NCBI GenBank assembly: GCA_002189035.1
Contig: NEEC01000021.1
Location: forward strand, 434,001 to 498,000
Length of the DNA stretch: 64,000 bases
Origin: Utricularia gibba
Taxonomy: Eukaryota; Streptophyta; Magnoliopsida; Lamiales; Lentibulariaceae
Reading direction: 5' to 3'
The position numbers and the translations under genes were made by a program. Positions 48,217 to 60,205 of the stretch are shown here, in pieces. Numbering within the stretch: the stretch's first letter is position 1; each line of letters begins with the position of its first letter. Under the pieces are notes generated by a model that was not told the DNA's origin, did not search any database, and was given only the letters and a program-made list of their open reading frames with translations.

Positions 48217-48480
48217 ATGGCTACTCTTCCTACACCTCCCTCTTTTGATGGAAAAAATCCAAAAGGATTAAGAGTGTGCAAATGAAAATGAAAAATTACT
48301 TCTTCAACAATGAGTTGTGAAACTACTTCAATGAAACTCCACTCAACAGTGACAATCAAGATGTTGCACGTACAAAAAACTGGAAAGCATGGTAGTAACC
48401 GATCAAGTTTATGAGGTAATCTTAGATTGTAATACTCCAAAGAAAGCATGGAACCTACTAAAAAAACTTACCTCAAAAAT
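48217..48480 (+). pseudogene. Copia gag relic
   Basis: MATLPTPPSFDGKNPKG at 48217 resembles the start of copia Gag; after a frame change the DNA reads YFFNNEL, stop, NYFNETPLNSDNQDVARTKN, the next part of Gag. Frame changes and stops make it non-functional. Confidence 0.65.
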
Positions 48481-48839
48481 GCAAAAAGTCAAGCAACTCA
48501 AATTGATTATCAATAAAGAGCCCTAGACACACTAAGATTAAACATTGGAGATTCCTTTGAGGCCTTGTCCGATGCTATAAACGTATGTAAGAAAGTTGAA
48601 ACTTTTTGGAACAACCCTGGATGAGGATAAATTGAAGGATATTATCATAGCTATTTTTCTAATCTCCCAAAACCTTACAATTGCATTTCTTTAGCTACTA
48701 TTATATACACAAATTCACACATGCATAATTACTCGAAAATATCCAAGAAATAGAGCTATATACAAGACCTTCATAGGTGGAGGAGAAGGTTTTGCTGCTA
48801 CCTACAATCCAAAGAAGCAGATGAAAATGTGTATCGAAA

Positions 48840-49260
48840 ATTGATAAGATCATTGATATACTTTACAGTTACTAGAATCAATATAACATTTGTTGTGAAT
48901 TTATTATCTCAATTCATTTCTAAACCTCTTGAAGTACATTTGAAAGAAGGAAAGAATATATTGAAATACTTAAATGGCACAAATGACATGGGAATTACAT
49001 TATAAAAGAGATATAATTCTTTTTTTACAAGTCTATTGTGAGAATTTTTAAGCATGTGATTTATTAGACAGAAAGTCCACCACGGGATGCGTTTTCACGA
49101 TAAGTGGTATTATATTTTCTTGGATTAAGAAGTAATCTGTCATGGTTGTGGCTCAATCTTCAATTAAAGCCGAATACATGGCTGTTGTTGTTGCCTTGAA
49201 TCAACACCAATGGCTACTAGAGTTCTTTGATAACCTACGCTTGCACATATAGAAACCCGT
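48840..49260 (+). pseudogene. Copia RT/RNase H relic
   Basis: Pieces in mixed frames read TRINITFVVNLLSQFISKPLEVHLKEGKNILKYLNGT-like sequence (the RT C-terminus), then ESPPRDAFS and a segment where AEYMAVVVA-like residues of RNase H are legible. Stops interrupt it. Confidence 0.7.
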
Positions 49261-49791
49261 GATAATGTATATGCACAATTAGTTAGTGATTACATGGGAA
49301 ACAATCTCTAACTTTTCAGCCATAAAAAACACATCCGAATCAGGCATCATGTGATAACAAATTACATTAGATAAACATTAATCAAATTAAAGTATATTGC
49401 ATCTGAAAAAAAATTAGCATATATTTTAACAAAATTGTTATATCCTAAGACTTATTGTTGCTTGAGATTCAAATTAGGTTTGAAACAACTACTACAATTG
49501 CATGGAAAAATTAAAGCTCATAAAATGGATGATCTGTCAACTTATCCTCAGTTGCAAGTACAAATTTCTAGTGAAGTCAAATTGAATTACAGAGAAAAAA
49601 AAAACCCATTTGCTAAAATTTAGAGTCAATCAAAAGATAGGATTTCTAGAGGCACAAATTACGAATATCTACACCCACTTGGAGCTTTTCGATGAAAGTC
49701 AACATAGAAGAGAAATTCATGACCATGAAGAAGAAATCCCCAATTTAAAGTTTCCAAATCATAGGGGCATAAAGAGCTCGAAATGCTCAAT

Positions 49792-50105
49792 TGATGAGTC
49801 AACTCACCCTCACAGGGAATAAATGGAGAGAAAGAGAGAGTCGCATACACAAGCGGAGAGAAGATGGTATAAGTGGCTGAACAATCAAGGTAAAGATAAA
49901 TTATAAAGAAGAGATCAAGTTCAACAAGGTAAAGAACACTCAACAGTCAAAAACCTTGTACACACTATAATAACTAATGGTTACATACCTCTGTATAAAT
50001 AGTAGATGTAGGATATAATGTAGTAATGGGGTAATAACCCACATCAATATACAAGATTTTTTTTCTATAAAGTATCTCTCATACAAGGAGAAAAAGTGTT
50101 CTTCA
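49792..50105 (+). repeat. 3' LTR of the copia element
   Basis: 314 bp, pairs with 47808-48123; preceded by a purine-rich stretch. Confidence 0.85.
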
Positions 50106-51480
50106 TATATAAGTTGAAAAAGTCAAGCAACAAGTGTTGACTTTAAGAATATGTAAGTTCTAAAAGTAATAATGTATTGATAGAGGTAGAAATCTGTTGC
50201 ATGTCATTTCTTCAACAAATTTTAAATATTTAAAACGTAAAACACCAAAAAACGTAGTACGAGTATCAATCACAGGGAGTTGTTTTTCATGAAAAGTGTT
50301 TTGTAAGAAACTTCTACAAAATGTCACGGTTTTGTAAAAGGGGTTTTACAACCTAAGTAATAGGCTTTGACTACGGGACGCAATTCCTGGGAATAAGATT
50401 CCATCTCCTTTTGTCCATCCTTGCCTCGGTTTTCACTGATTTCTTCCGAATAGCTGGTTATAGGAGCAAGGAATAGCCTACTCTCCCTTATACTCTGGTT
50501 GACAAGGAGGCACGGGAATAGCTTCATGTGATTCCCCCTTGGACGATTAGGAAGACAAGAGGATTGACTTCGATTGACTTCAAAACCGAATTGCGCACGT
50601 GTGCCCAGCTGTTGCCAATGGCCAGTGGCAGGTCTAAGGTCACAACCTGCCCACTATCGCGGTACCTAGGTCACAAACAATCCGCTACTTCCCTCGAACC
50701 GACAGGGTTGGAGTTGGTGCTCTTCACCTTGATCTTCACCAAAATCCGCGAGGAGTGGCTTGCTACTCATGGACCTTAACTAAGAGTCGTTACAGAAATA
50801 CTACAATAATACGCATGGAAGTATGCAGAATCCAAAATCAATTCAGCGAAGAACCGAGTGTATTGCTCAAGACTTGGAAGGAAACTTCATCTTCTCCCAG
50901 AAACTAAAGGGTTTTAGCCACAAAGGGCCTTGAAAACAGAAATGAAAATGAAAGCTAAGTGTTCTTCCTCCTTGAGAGGAGTAAGAACTCAAAAGTTCTA
51001 AGTACAAAGCTAAAGTGCGAAAAAGTCCGAAACTAAGTGCTCCAAGTAGCTTTTATATGACTCCCCACATGCATTAACTCTTTTGGGTCTCTTTTCCATC
51101 ATTCCTTCTGCCTTGCGTGCACCAGCAGTTTTCCTTTGCGTGCAAGTTAGCGCCCAATCATTGCTGCAGACTCTGACATGCCGTAAGTCAAGGGCCTTTA
51201 CTAGTGTTAGTCTTCCGCCCACAATCGTTCCAAGTCGTGTACAAGGCACGAAAACTCAAAGTCTGACCACCTGCAATACTCCTGCAACACTCTAGACAGT
51301 CTCCTGAGATGTTTTGATCAAAGAGTGAGAAAAAAGATATAAAATATATACAAAAAAGGAAAATAGGAAATTTCTAATAAAAATCAAATACTTAATAATA
51401 AGACTCCTAATTGAGCGACTTAGCACTAGATTAATACATAATAATACCTAAATAATAATTAGAAAATGACACTTAACAAA
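50106..51480. other. Unclassified repeat-like insertion
   Basis: This DNA separates the copia element from the second resistance relic, so it was probably inserted. From about 50220 to 51290 base composition is much less AT-rich than the flanks and no ORF has a recognisable domain; the phrase tatcaatcacagggagttg is of a kind seen in non-coding retroelement sequence, but I cannot classify it. Confidence 0.4.
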
Positions 51481-51484
51481 ATTT

Positions 51485-52165
51485 AAATAATCTTACATAA
51501 TGAGGTGTTTCTTCACCTATAGATAAAAGTGCAGGCCTAAATATAAAAACCTTTTGTATTGAGAATCTCTCTAAGGTAACATACTTTTCACTAGAGTTTT
51601 TTCAAATGAAAAGAGAACATATTCACCACCATGATACTATTCAAAGTGGAAAGTTTTTAATATCGAAAACATTCTTTCTTTTGTTCATATCCTTTGAGAG
51701 GATACTTTCATCCTTGTGTAAGTGACAACTAAACCACAAGACACATGGCTTACGATGAATCAACAAGTAATGATAACTCAAAGACAGTATCTCCGTACAC
51801 TCTTCAAAATCAATGACTTCGATCAAATTTCTTTCAACATTCTTCCAGTATTCCAAAGCAATATTGGATTTGATTTGAAAGCAACCCAAAATATGATCAA
51901 TGACATAGGGAACCCTTTGTAGTTCTTGACAATTTATCTACCAAGTTGCTCCAACTCTCATGGACATTTACGCCACCCAAAGATCTTTTCTCAAAGTAAA
52001 TTGCAATTTGATTCTTTGTCTAAGACTTCAATAAAAAATTGTTTATCCGAGTTTTTGATGTTTGCCATATCCCTCTTTCTGATAGTAATGACAACTCGAC
52101 TCTTATTTTGATTGTTTGACAAAAATTTCTTCAAGTATTCCCATGCAACACAAGTTATGAACTAC
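51485..52165 (-). pseudogene. Resistance-gene relic, NB-ARC part
   Basis: The minus strand reads ALEYWKNVERNLIEVIDFEECTEILSLSYHYL-like sequence, closely matching residues 435-470 of the intact gene, and the DNA parallels 39130-39920 of that gene with deletions. Together with 47415-47800 it is one former resistance gene now split by about 3.7 kb of inserted DNA. Stops and frame changes exclude function. Confidence 0.85.
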
Positions 52166-52449
52166 ACATCATTGTTTTCATTTGTATCAAATTAATATTT
52201 TCTCCTTATTTTTATGATTTTAAAAAATAACATTTAAAAGCAAATTGATTTAAAATTTTGTGTGTTACCATAATCTATTTCAGGTAGCACAAGTTATAAA
52301 TGTAATGCACTGTAAATCCAAACATACAAATTTTTGCATTACCGTAATCTATTTGGTCATGGTGCATGTGGCTAATGTTGCTAAAAGGGATTCCCCATGT
52401 CACAAGCTCAAAGATAAGTCTAAGGGAAAGTATTTCCCACAAAAAATAA

Positions 52450-54181
52450 CATTTACAATATAGTAAGAAAACGCGTCCAATCCCAACATCACACAAAACA
52501 TTACAAGAGAAGGCAGATACAACAAAAAACAAGCACCGCATAAGGCACAAATCTCGGGTCTCCCCTCAAGCTCGATTAACCTGCTGGTGCCTCCCCAATA
52601 GTACCATCCGTGATCGCTCCATCATCCAAATCTTCACATGAAAAGCAAGGGGGTTAGTCGTGGTAGGGCGCTCTATCTTATGTAATGCCCCATGTTCAGA
52701 ATCCCCATAAACTAACATGGTAATGTTACTATTTGGTTGTGCTGCATACAGTCGGCACTGCCAATAGCAATTCACGTAATAAAAATAAGACAAGCTCGGG
52801 CCGAAAATCACCTTGCACATATATAAGGCTAAACAGTATTCCATGACATGTCACAAGGGAAGGCTCTTCCCAATACAAGCAAACCAACAAACATCAACCT
52901 AATAACCTCACATGGAGGCACTCTCTACATGTGCATGCTCAAAATATGACCTCCGACTACCCCCAAGCCTCGGCTATCCCGTCAGCGCACCTTCCTCGAC
53001 CACCCCTACGGTCGACCCAGTGTCTGGTCCTACACACGAGAACACATAAGGGGGTTAGTTTCATGGTAGGAAGCCTCATTCCCTGTTGTGACCCCGTCTT
53101 GGTCGCCGTTCAAAGCTTTTGCCCAAAGGCTCGTGGCTACCATCCCGTGGGTTCGCTCACATTGCCGAAAAACTGAGTTTCAGAAAATGGAAACCCACGT
53201 TGCCCTTGCTCGCTCGAGCTCCAGCTTCCACAACCTCGGTGAACCCCGAGTTGCCGTCAGTGTTCAGTCACAACCAACCCTACTCGAAGACTCTCATCCT
53301 CTTGCCCAACCCGGTATGCAAGGATAAATCCTCTTTCCTTCGCTACCTCTGATGACTCCTTGGCACTTCGTGTCTGTTTTCACCGTGTTCGCACCATCGT
53401 TGCTCCTTCCTCTCGGCTGATTCGTTCTCTATGCTCGTCCGATCAAGCCCTAATTTCCGTCCTCAAATTGATTAAGTGAGTTAAGTCCTATGTCTAGGTT
53501 GCGAGCGGGTCGTGAGCAGAAAGTTTTCCCTACCCATGTCCCTGCCCGACTGCCCGACATTTCTCTTTCCCTTGATGCTCACCTTGCATGCCTTCCGTGC
53601 AAGTGGGTGGTGAACGACGTTGGGCCATGAACTCTTCCAGCACGTTATGGTCATCACGTCGCACGATAACATTTTCCACCCCCTTCCCATTGCGATTGAT
53701 ACGCGTCCGATTACTAGTAAGGGTTATCATGACTTACTCTCACACTACCCTAGCTCACGATCATTACAATCTTATGCCTAGTTGCACACAAACAATGCTA
53801 ACTCACCCAATGACTCCTTTGGCTACAAGTCCCATGAGTAAGTTGCATTGCCATCGATAGCATGTTCTGGTTGCACAACACCCGTGCTGACCCCACCCTT
53901 AAGGCTCACGACTTCATGACCTCACCCCACCTAGTTGCCGCTGATGTCTTGGCCGGACACCAACCCCACACACTAGGGCTCGTGAAGCCCTTCACTGATT
54001 GTATGCCCTCGGGCACCATGGCTGGTCTTGCAAGTGACGGCCCACACTACATGGCTTACGTCGTGACATGTCTTCAATTCTCAAATTGCAATGCCACCAC
54101 CATCACTTCAGTTGATGTACACCAAGCTAGTGATGAGGTTTGCCTTGATCTATCTCCGACTCTAAATATGGGGTCATTACA
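52450..54181 (-). repeat. Probable 3' LTR of the gypsy element
   Basis: Starts (minus strand) TGTAATGACCCC right after the purine tract; inner end not located precisely. GC-richer than flanks, without recognisable coding. No second copy is present in the window. Confidence 0.55.
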
Positions 54182-54692
54182 TTATCCCTCCCCCTCCCCC
54201 TTTTAGAGATTTTACCTAAAAATCGTACTTCGAAATAGTTGGGGATGTTGATGTTGCATATATAGCTCCATTTTTCATGTGGCATTCTCTATACCCAAGT
54301 TCGCTCATTGCATCTTCAATCACGTGATCGCACATCCCCGTTGCATGGTGACCTTTCTTCCAAATATCTTTAGTGGTCTCACTCGATAATTGAGGTTCTC
54401 TTCAATATGGAACTCAAGTTTCCTAAATTCCATCCTTAGGTCCGGAATCTGTTTCCGAAATTGAGAGATATGAAAGACATTATGCATTTCCACCAGCTTA
54501 GAAGAAAGATTGATTCAGTAGGCCATACTCTCTATAATATCTCATATGAATCAATGAAAGATGGTCCCAACTTGCCAACTTTTATACTGCCTTTGCCTTT
54601 GATCAGCCCAACTCTTGTGCTACCTTTAGTCTTCCTCGAATGACCTTAAGTATATTCTCCATCTCTTGAATTAGTTCATGTCCTGTCAATGC

Positions 54693-54947
54693 TCATTTGC
54701 CCACCTCATCCCAACGTAATAGTGTTCTGCACTTTTGACTATACAATGATTCGTACGGCGATGTCGCCAAACTTTCTTGGTAAATGTTATTGTATGCAAA
54801 CTCTCTCAAGAAGACATGCTCATCCTCATCCCTGGGAAATTCCAAAGTGCTCACCCATAGCAAATCTTCCAAAACTTGAATTGTTCGTTCTGATTGGCCA
54901 TCCATCTCAGGGTGCATGGCAGTATTCATGATCAATTTGCTCCACAT
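54693..54947 (-). pseudogene. Gypsy integrase relic
   Basis: MHPEMDGQSERTIQVLEDLL and FAYNNIYQESLATSPYE, YSQKCRTLLRWDEVGK are the conserved end of the integrase core (catalytic Glu region) of gypsy elements. Confidence 0.85.
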
Positions 54948-55799
54948 GGCTCCCTGTGAGGCTTATCATAGTCGGGACGTAAACCTTACATCTCAGTTTG
55001 ATACAATACTCACTACGCGCAATGCAGTCTCACCACTTTAGCGACGCATACATAAGCCAACCTAGAGATGCTTCACTTCGAGTGGATCAGGATGAAATAA
55101 ATACTCTTCGTCAACTTGTCCACTATGACCTATGAAGCATTGTGCTCAGTCCTTGTCCTCGACATGCCCATCACAAAGTCAATCACTATCTATTCTCACT
55201 TATACTTCAGTATCTTTAGCAGTTGTAATAATCCACCCAGTCTTTGTTTTTTCGCTTTAATCCATTGGAAGGCCAGACACTCACTCACAAATTCCGCAAT
55301 CTCCTTTTTCATCCCTCAACATCAATATTTGTTGCGGACATCTGAATACATTTTCATTCCTCCAGGTGCAACTTGTATCCTGCCTCGTGGTCTTCCCCTA
55401 ATATCACTTCCCACAAGCTGTATTCCTCCAGGGTGCAACCGTCTCAAGAAGGGTTCTCGACCCGTGCTTGCCATCTCAAAGATGTGGCGATTGGCCATGG
55501 CTTCTTACGCCTTCAAGATCCTTGTGAGTAGGCTAGTCTTTGCCTAAACAATTGTATGCAGTTGTCCATTCCACACTACCTCAAGCCGCATCTGCTCAAT
55601 TTCTGCTTGAATCTCATTCCCTCCTAAACTACTACTAAAACCATCCGCCAGCACATTCACCTTGTTCAAATAATAGTTGACATATTAGTAATACTTCAAT
55701 AATTCTAGCCATCGTCATTATCTCATATTGAGTTCCTTCTATGTAAACACATACTTAACGCTTTGATGGTCAGTGTATAACTCAGACTACACCCCTAAT

Positions 55800-55930
55800 A
55801 GATAGTGTCACTAGATCTTCAAGGTGAAGATTACCGCGGCCATCTCCAAGTCATGGACCAAATAATTCCTTTCATGATTTTTCAAATGCCTCGAAGCGTA
55901 GGCTATTATCCTACCTTCTTGCATTCATGT
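55800..55930 (-). pseudogene. Gypsy RNase H relic
   Basis: The minus strand reads [20 protein letters not shown] then [13 protein letters not shown], the RNase H segment that follows reverse transcriptase in gypsy polyproteins. Confidence 0.75.
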
Positions 55931-56279
55931 ATACTTGATAATCCTTACCCATGTCAGGCTGTTAAGATCGGTGTTCACATCAAGTCTTGCTTTATGTAGT
56001 CAAAGCTAGTCTGGAAGTCATCCATCTACGCATATGCTTGGTTCTTTTTTAGCAATTCTGTCAACTGTTGAGCCTTCTCAGTAAAGGACTCTATAAACCT
56101 ACAATAGCATTACTAGAAAACTCCGCACGTCCCACACATTTTGGGGTGTCACCCAAGCCATGACGGCCGTCATCAATACTTCTAAGAAGAATTCACAATC
56201 AGCCACTTAATATATAATCTCTTCTCTCACAATCTCTCCAATATCGTCCAAAGGTGCCTCCAATGACTCTTGAGGTTGG

Positions 56280-56680
56280 GTGGATAGACCAATATGTCAT
56301 CTATAAATACTACAACGAATTTATCTAAGTAAAGTTGGAACACTTTGTTCATCAAATCCATAAACGCTTTGGGTGCATTAGTGTGACAAAACAGTAAAAC
56401 AACAACTCGTAGTGGTCGTATCTCGTCCTAAATGCTGTCTTTGAAATGTCCTCCTCCCCAATCTTCAATTGGTGGTAACCTAAGCAGAGGTTGATTTTTG
56501 AGAATACTGTGACCCCTTTCAACTAGTCAAACAAGTTATCGATTCGGGGTAGAGAATACCAGTTTCGAACAATAACTTTATTTAGCTCCCTGTAGTCCAC
56601 ACATAATCTTAGAGAACTCTCCTTTTTTCTCACGAATAGCATTGGTGCTCCCCAAGGCAACGTACTAGGTTGGATGAAAC
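56280..56680 (-). pseudogene. Gypsy reverse transcriptase relic
   Basis: [37 protein letters not shown] and YLDKFVVVFIDDILVY (catalytic IDD) are legible in order on the minus strand, interrupted by a stop after the first segment and a frame change before the last. Confidence 0.85.
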
Positions 56681-57014
56681 CCTTCTATAACATTTCTGCT
56701 AGTGCCATTCAAATGAGGTGTGAAATATGAGCTTAGTTCCTTCTACCAGGTCAATCTCAAAGGTGACCTCCCAATCGGGCATCTAACCCGATAGTTCTTT
56801 AGAAAACACATCTCAAAACTTCTACAGCAGCTCTTCCATCCCCTCTATCGATTCCCTATTCAAGGTTTTAGGTAGATAAGCCAATAGGTAGTATCCTTTG
56901 TCCTCTCCAATCATTTCAAGACAGTGATTTCCCTCCGTCGGGTTATACTTCCATATTTTTCGCGTTCATCCTTGAACTAGATCACTCACTCGGCACTGCT
57001 CAGTATTGATGAAG

Positions 57015-57320
57015 TTAATCCAATCCTAAAATGACATCATTTCCAATAATATCCAATTCTATTAAATTTACCTTAGCCTTCATTGTTCCTAGACACAGTG
57101 GCACCTTAGTATACTTCTGTTGGCCATACAATATCTTGTCTCCCGGCATCCTTGCTTCGAACACTTGGACCAGTTCCTGCCCCTCTAGTCCCAACCGTTG
57201 CGTGCATTCCCTTGTAATAAAGGAATGTATGATCCTACAATCGAATAAACTTGTAATAATATTTCCCAAGAGGAGCATACCTAGTATGTCCTTGTTGTCC
57301 TTCACCTCCACATAATCCAA
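57015..57320 (-). pseudogene. Gypsy aspartic protease relic
   Basis: LFDCRIIHSFITRECTQRLGL aligns with the retropepsin region, but the catalytic Asp-Ser-Gly is Asp-Cys-Arg, so the enzyme is dead even where the frame is open. Confidence 0.8.
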
Positions 57321-57323
57321 GTC

Positions 57324-58000
57324 TTAGATCCATCCTCCACCCCGATGTGTCAAGTTCTGTGCTGCCCTCATTTCCTTCCCTGGGCAATTCCAAGCGGTAT
57401 GTCCCCTCTGCCCACAACTAAAGTGAGTATCACCCCTATGGCGCCGCCCACACTTTGCGAATCCCATGGGAGGTATCCCTCCACTTGGCTTTGGGCTCGC
57501 CACACTTGCCTCAGGTTTACGCTCCCTCAAAGTGAACCTCTTGTTACAACTCTCATCGATCGCCCCCACCTTTGTTTCCATCAATAGTGCAATTCGAAGT
57601 AACTCTTCAGGGATTTCGGCAGCCATGGAGACAAGTCGTTCCCTCAATCGTGATAAGAATGCCTGTCGGAATTTGAGCATCATGGGATGCTTACTATCCA
57701 TCATTCCCGAGGTAAAATGCAATAGTCATTGGAAGTGCATATAGAATTCGTAGGCCGTCTCCAGCTCCGCTACCTTTTGCATTAGGACAACATTCAAGTA
57801 GTACCTATCGAGGAATCGTTTCTTAAATGTTGCTCATTCCACTACCACCCCCGTGCTCGCAAGGCTTCTCCACCAACATGTAGTCTCTCCCACTAGGAAT
57901 CTACTTCCATCCTCCCTCTTAGCTCCATCGGCGTGTTGTGGATTCGTAGGTTTTGTTTGAGCTTCATCAGCCAAGAGTCTGCCTCATCAGGTCAGCATTC
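57324..58000 (-). pseudogene. Gypsy gag relic
   Basis: PDEADSWLMKLKQNLRIHN, a frame change, then FKKRFLDRYY, and an open part including FRQAFLSRLRERLVSMA and the zinc knuckle CGQRGHTAWNCP. The first Cys of the knuckle appears as His. The element loses similarity at about 58020. Confidence 0.8.
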
Positions 58001-58020
58001 TTCCCTTCTTAAGGTGCAAA

Positions 58021-60205
58021 AAGTGCATCCTATTAGCATATAACAATAATATGGTTTTACTATACAATTTTCTTTTGAGGTATTTGAGTGAATTGAGTTT
58101 ATATATTTTATTTTATGTGAAAATTTATAAATTGCATAACAACCTGAATTTTTCGTTTATCACTATTGCTACGTGTTCTAAGAATCAAAGAGTTAGAAGT
58201 TTACTTTTGTTATTTGATTGAAGTTATACAAATGTGGTTTATACTTCGTGTATTTTTAGTATTTTTTGGATTTCTTCTTTTCATTAGACTATGAAACTAG
58301 TTGAGGTATATCATTATATTTTCTGTGTTTAATCATGAATCTTTTTTTATGATACACATAATGAGACTAATGGGAATGTGATGTTCCATGGTTAAGCTGG
58401 GGATGGTCTGCAGCTGGCCTCCCAGCAGTCTCGCCGGGTTCCCTACCGCCGTTTTTCTTGCCAGAAATTCATGACATAGAGTAAGAATCTATATACATGC
58501 TTTGTTAATAGATTACCTATTTTTTTTAAAAAGCTCTCCAAAATTTATTAAACTAAGATACAAATCCTCTTTACTATTTAGATATATGTGGAGAATTTGT
58601 AATGAATTATAATGAAGAAGAACATGAGATTGAGATTGAGAATGGCAAGAATTATGTTGATGTTGATAAACATGAATCATCATATTGGTATCCTCCAATG
58701 TCACAATGTAAAGATGACATCGCAACTAGTTTCTTTATATCAAGGAACTAGCCATCCATTAATAGGAAAAAGTATATCAATAACAATGAATATAGATCAC
58801 ATAAGAAAAAATTTATTGAAAGCATGAATGATTCAATTGAAGGGCTTCAATATAAATTTGGTTATGATGCTATAATGATGGAGGGGAAGAAAAAATAGAT
58901 AAAATTTTGTTTGAATTGCCCTTGAAGATTGAAGAATCCAATTGTATCGCAATTGGTAAAACAATTATATCTAATCAACACAAGATGATCCTATTTCTAA
59001 TGATAAATGAATCACTTTGAAAGGTGATGGTGTTTGATCTTATGTGTATTTCATTTTAGTCTTTGAAGTATTATTTGTTTTTGTATCTTTTGGATTGTGT
59101 AGTATTTTTTTAATTTAAAAGATTGTATAGTATTTTTCTATTGGTATTGTGGAAGATACTATGCTGATGGTGATTTTTGAATGTATTTATCACAAAAAGC
59201 ATCAAATAATCATATAAAATGGCCCATGTGTAATTATTTCTTGCAGTGTTTTAAAACTATGAATTTGACGCATGATTCAACCAATTAGATACGAATCAAT
59301 ATTTTAGTAGGTTAGATCCAATTCTGTTTTCTTACTTTTAATTTCTTAATTTTTTTTAACTTTTTACAGTTTATTTAATAGATATATTTTAGAATAAACA
59401 GAAGCTATGTTACAAATATTTGATATGTATATTTTAATTAAATCTTAATAAATAAATATATATTTTTTTTTCTTTTAACAGTTTAGAATAATCATTTGTA
59501 TTTGGATTACATATTATTTGAATGAGATATGTGACAATGAAGATGATTTTGTAAATGTTTTTTAATATAATTGTGTCGAGTGTTTAGTTATATACTTTTA
59601 ATTTTCTATATTTTCAATATTTTAATGTAGTAAATTATAATTTTATAATCATATTCTAATATTTTAATAAATATAATTAAAAATTAATGAACCCAATTCA
59701 ATCCATTTTAAAAAGATTCAATCCGAAATCATAATTAAACGGTTTAATAGATTTACCTCATTTTTAACACACTGGTTTGTTGGACTGAGGAAAAGAGCAA
59801 TCCGTGACGGATGAGCCTCAGTCAAGGCATCTGTCTATCTTCCTGCCTTCAATACCCAAAACGGCACAGGTCTCCCCCCTGCCGTGCACCGCCATGACCA
59901 GAAGCTTCAATGCCGGAAACCCTCAAATACACACTCCTGGACTATTCTTCAAAATTGCTGTTGGGTTAAAATATCAGGTACTCATTGCTTCCAAGTTACG
60001 TTGTTACAAGACACACATGGACACGTTAGAGCAAATTTTACTCTCGCTCTGCTGCTCCCCAAAGGGTGTTAGACTATCGTCTGTACATACCCAAAGGTGG
60101 AAAATGAAATCCTTTTGGGTCGCTTCTAGCCTGCACCCTGTGTGTCTAAGTGCATATCTTGTTTTCTTGTACTGCAGTCATCCTGTTCCTGTCACAGCAA
60201 CACTC
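58021..60205. other. Spacer before the LMBR1 gene
   Basis: AT-rich. Near 58590-58890 the plus strand reads NEEEHEIEIENGKNYVDVDKH and YWYPPMSQCKDDIATSFF before stops: a possible unrecognised relic. From about 59780 on it is probably 3' UTR of the minus-strand gene. Confidence 0.45.

Larger units (their letters stand above)
47808..50105 (+). mobile_element. Short degenerate Ty1/copia retrotransposon with two LTRs
   Basis: Two direct repeats of about 315 bp (47808-48123 and 49792-50105) both begin TGATGAGTCAACTCA and end ...TTCA, and share a TATA-like ctctgtataaatag and the tail catcaatatacaagatttttt. The LTRs are clearly diverged from each other, so the insertion is old. Internal DNA of only 1.67 kb carries a gag-like start and the end of the RT/RNase H region, so most of pol is deleted. 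The left end lies directly against the resistance-gene relic. Confidence 0.85.
52450..58020 (-). mobile_element. Degenerate Ty3/gypsy retrotransposon (5' truncated)
   Basis: On the minus strand, running from high to low coordinates: gag, protease, reverse transcriptase, RNase H, integrase, purine-rich tract, 3' LTR. Domain order is gypsy type. A purine tract (54182-54206 on the minus strand) precedes TGTAATGACCCC at 54181, a typical gypsy LTR start. No 5' LTR was found beyond about 58020; the left boundary near 52450 is approximate. All coding regions have stops or frame changes. Confidence 0.8.
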
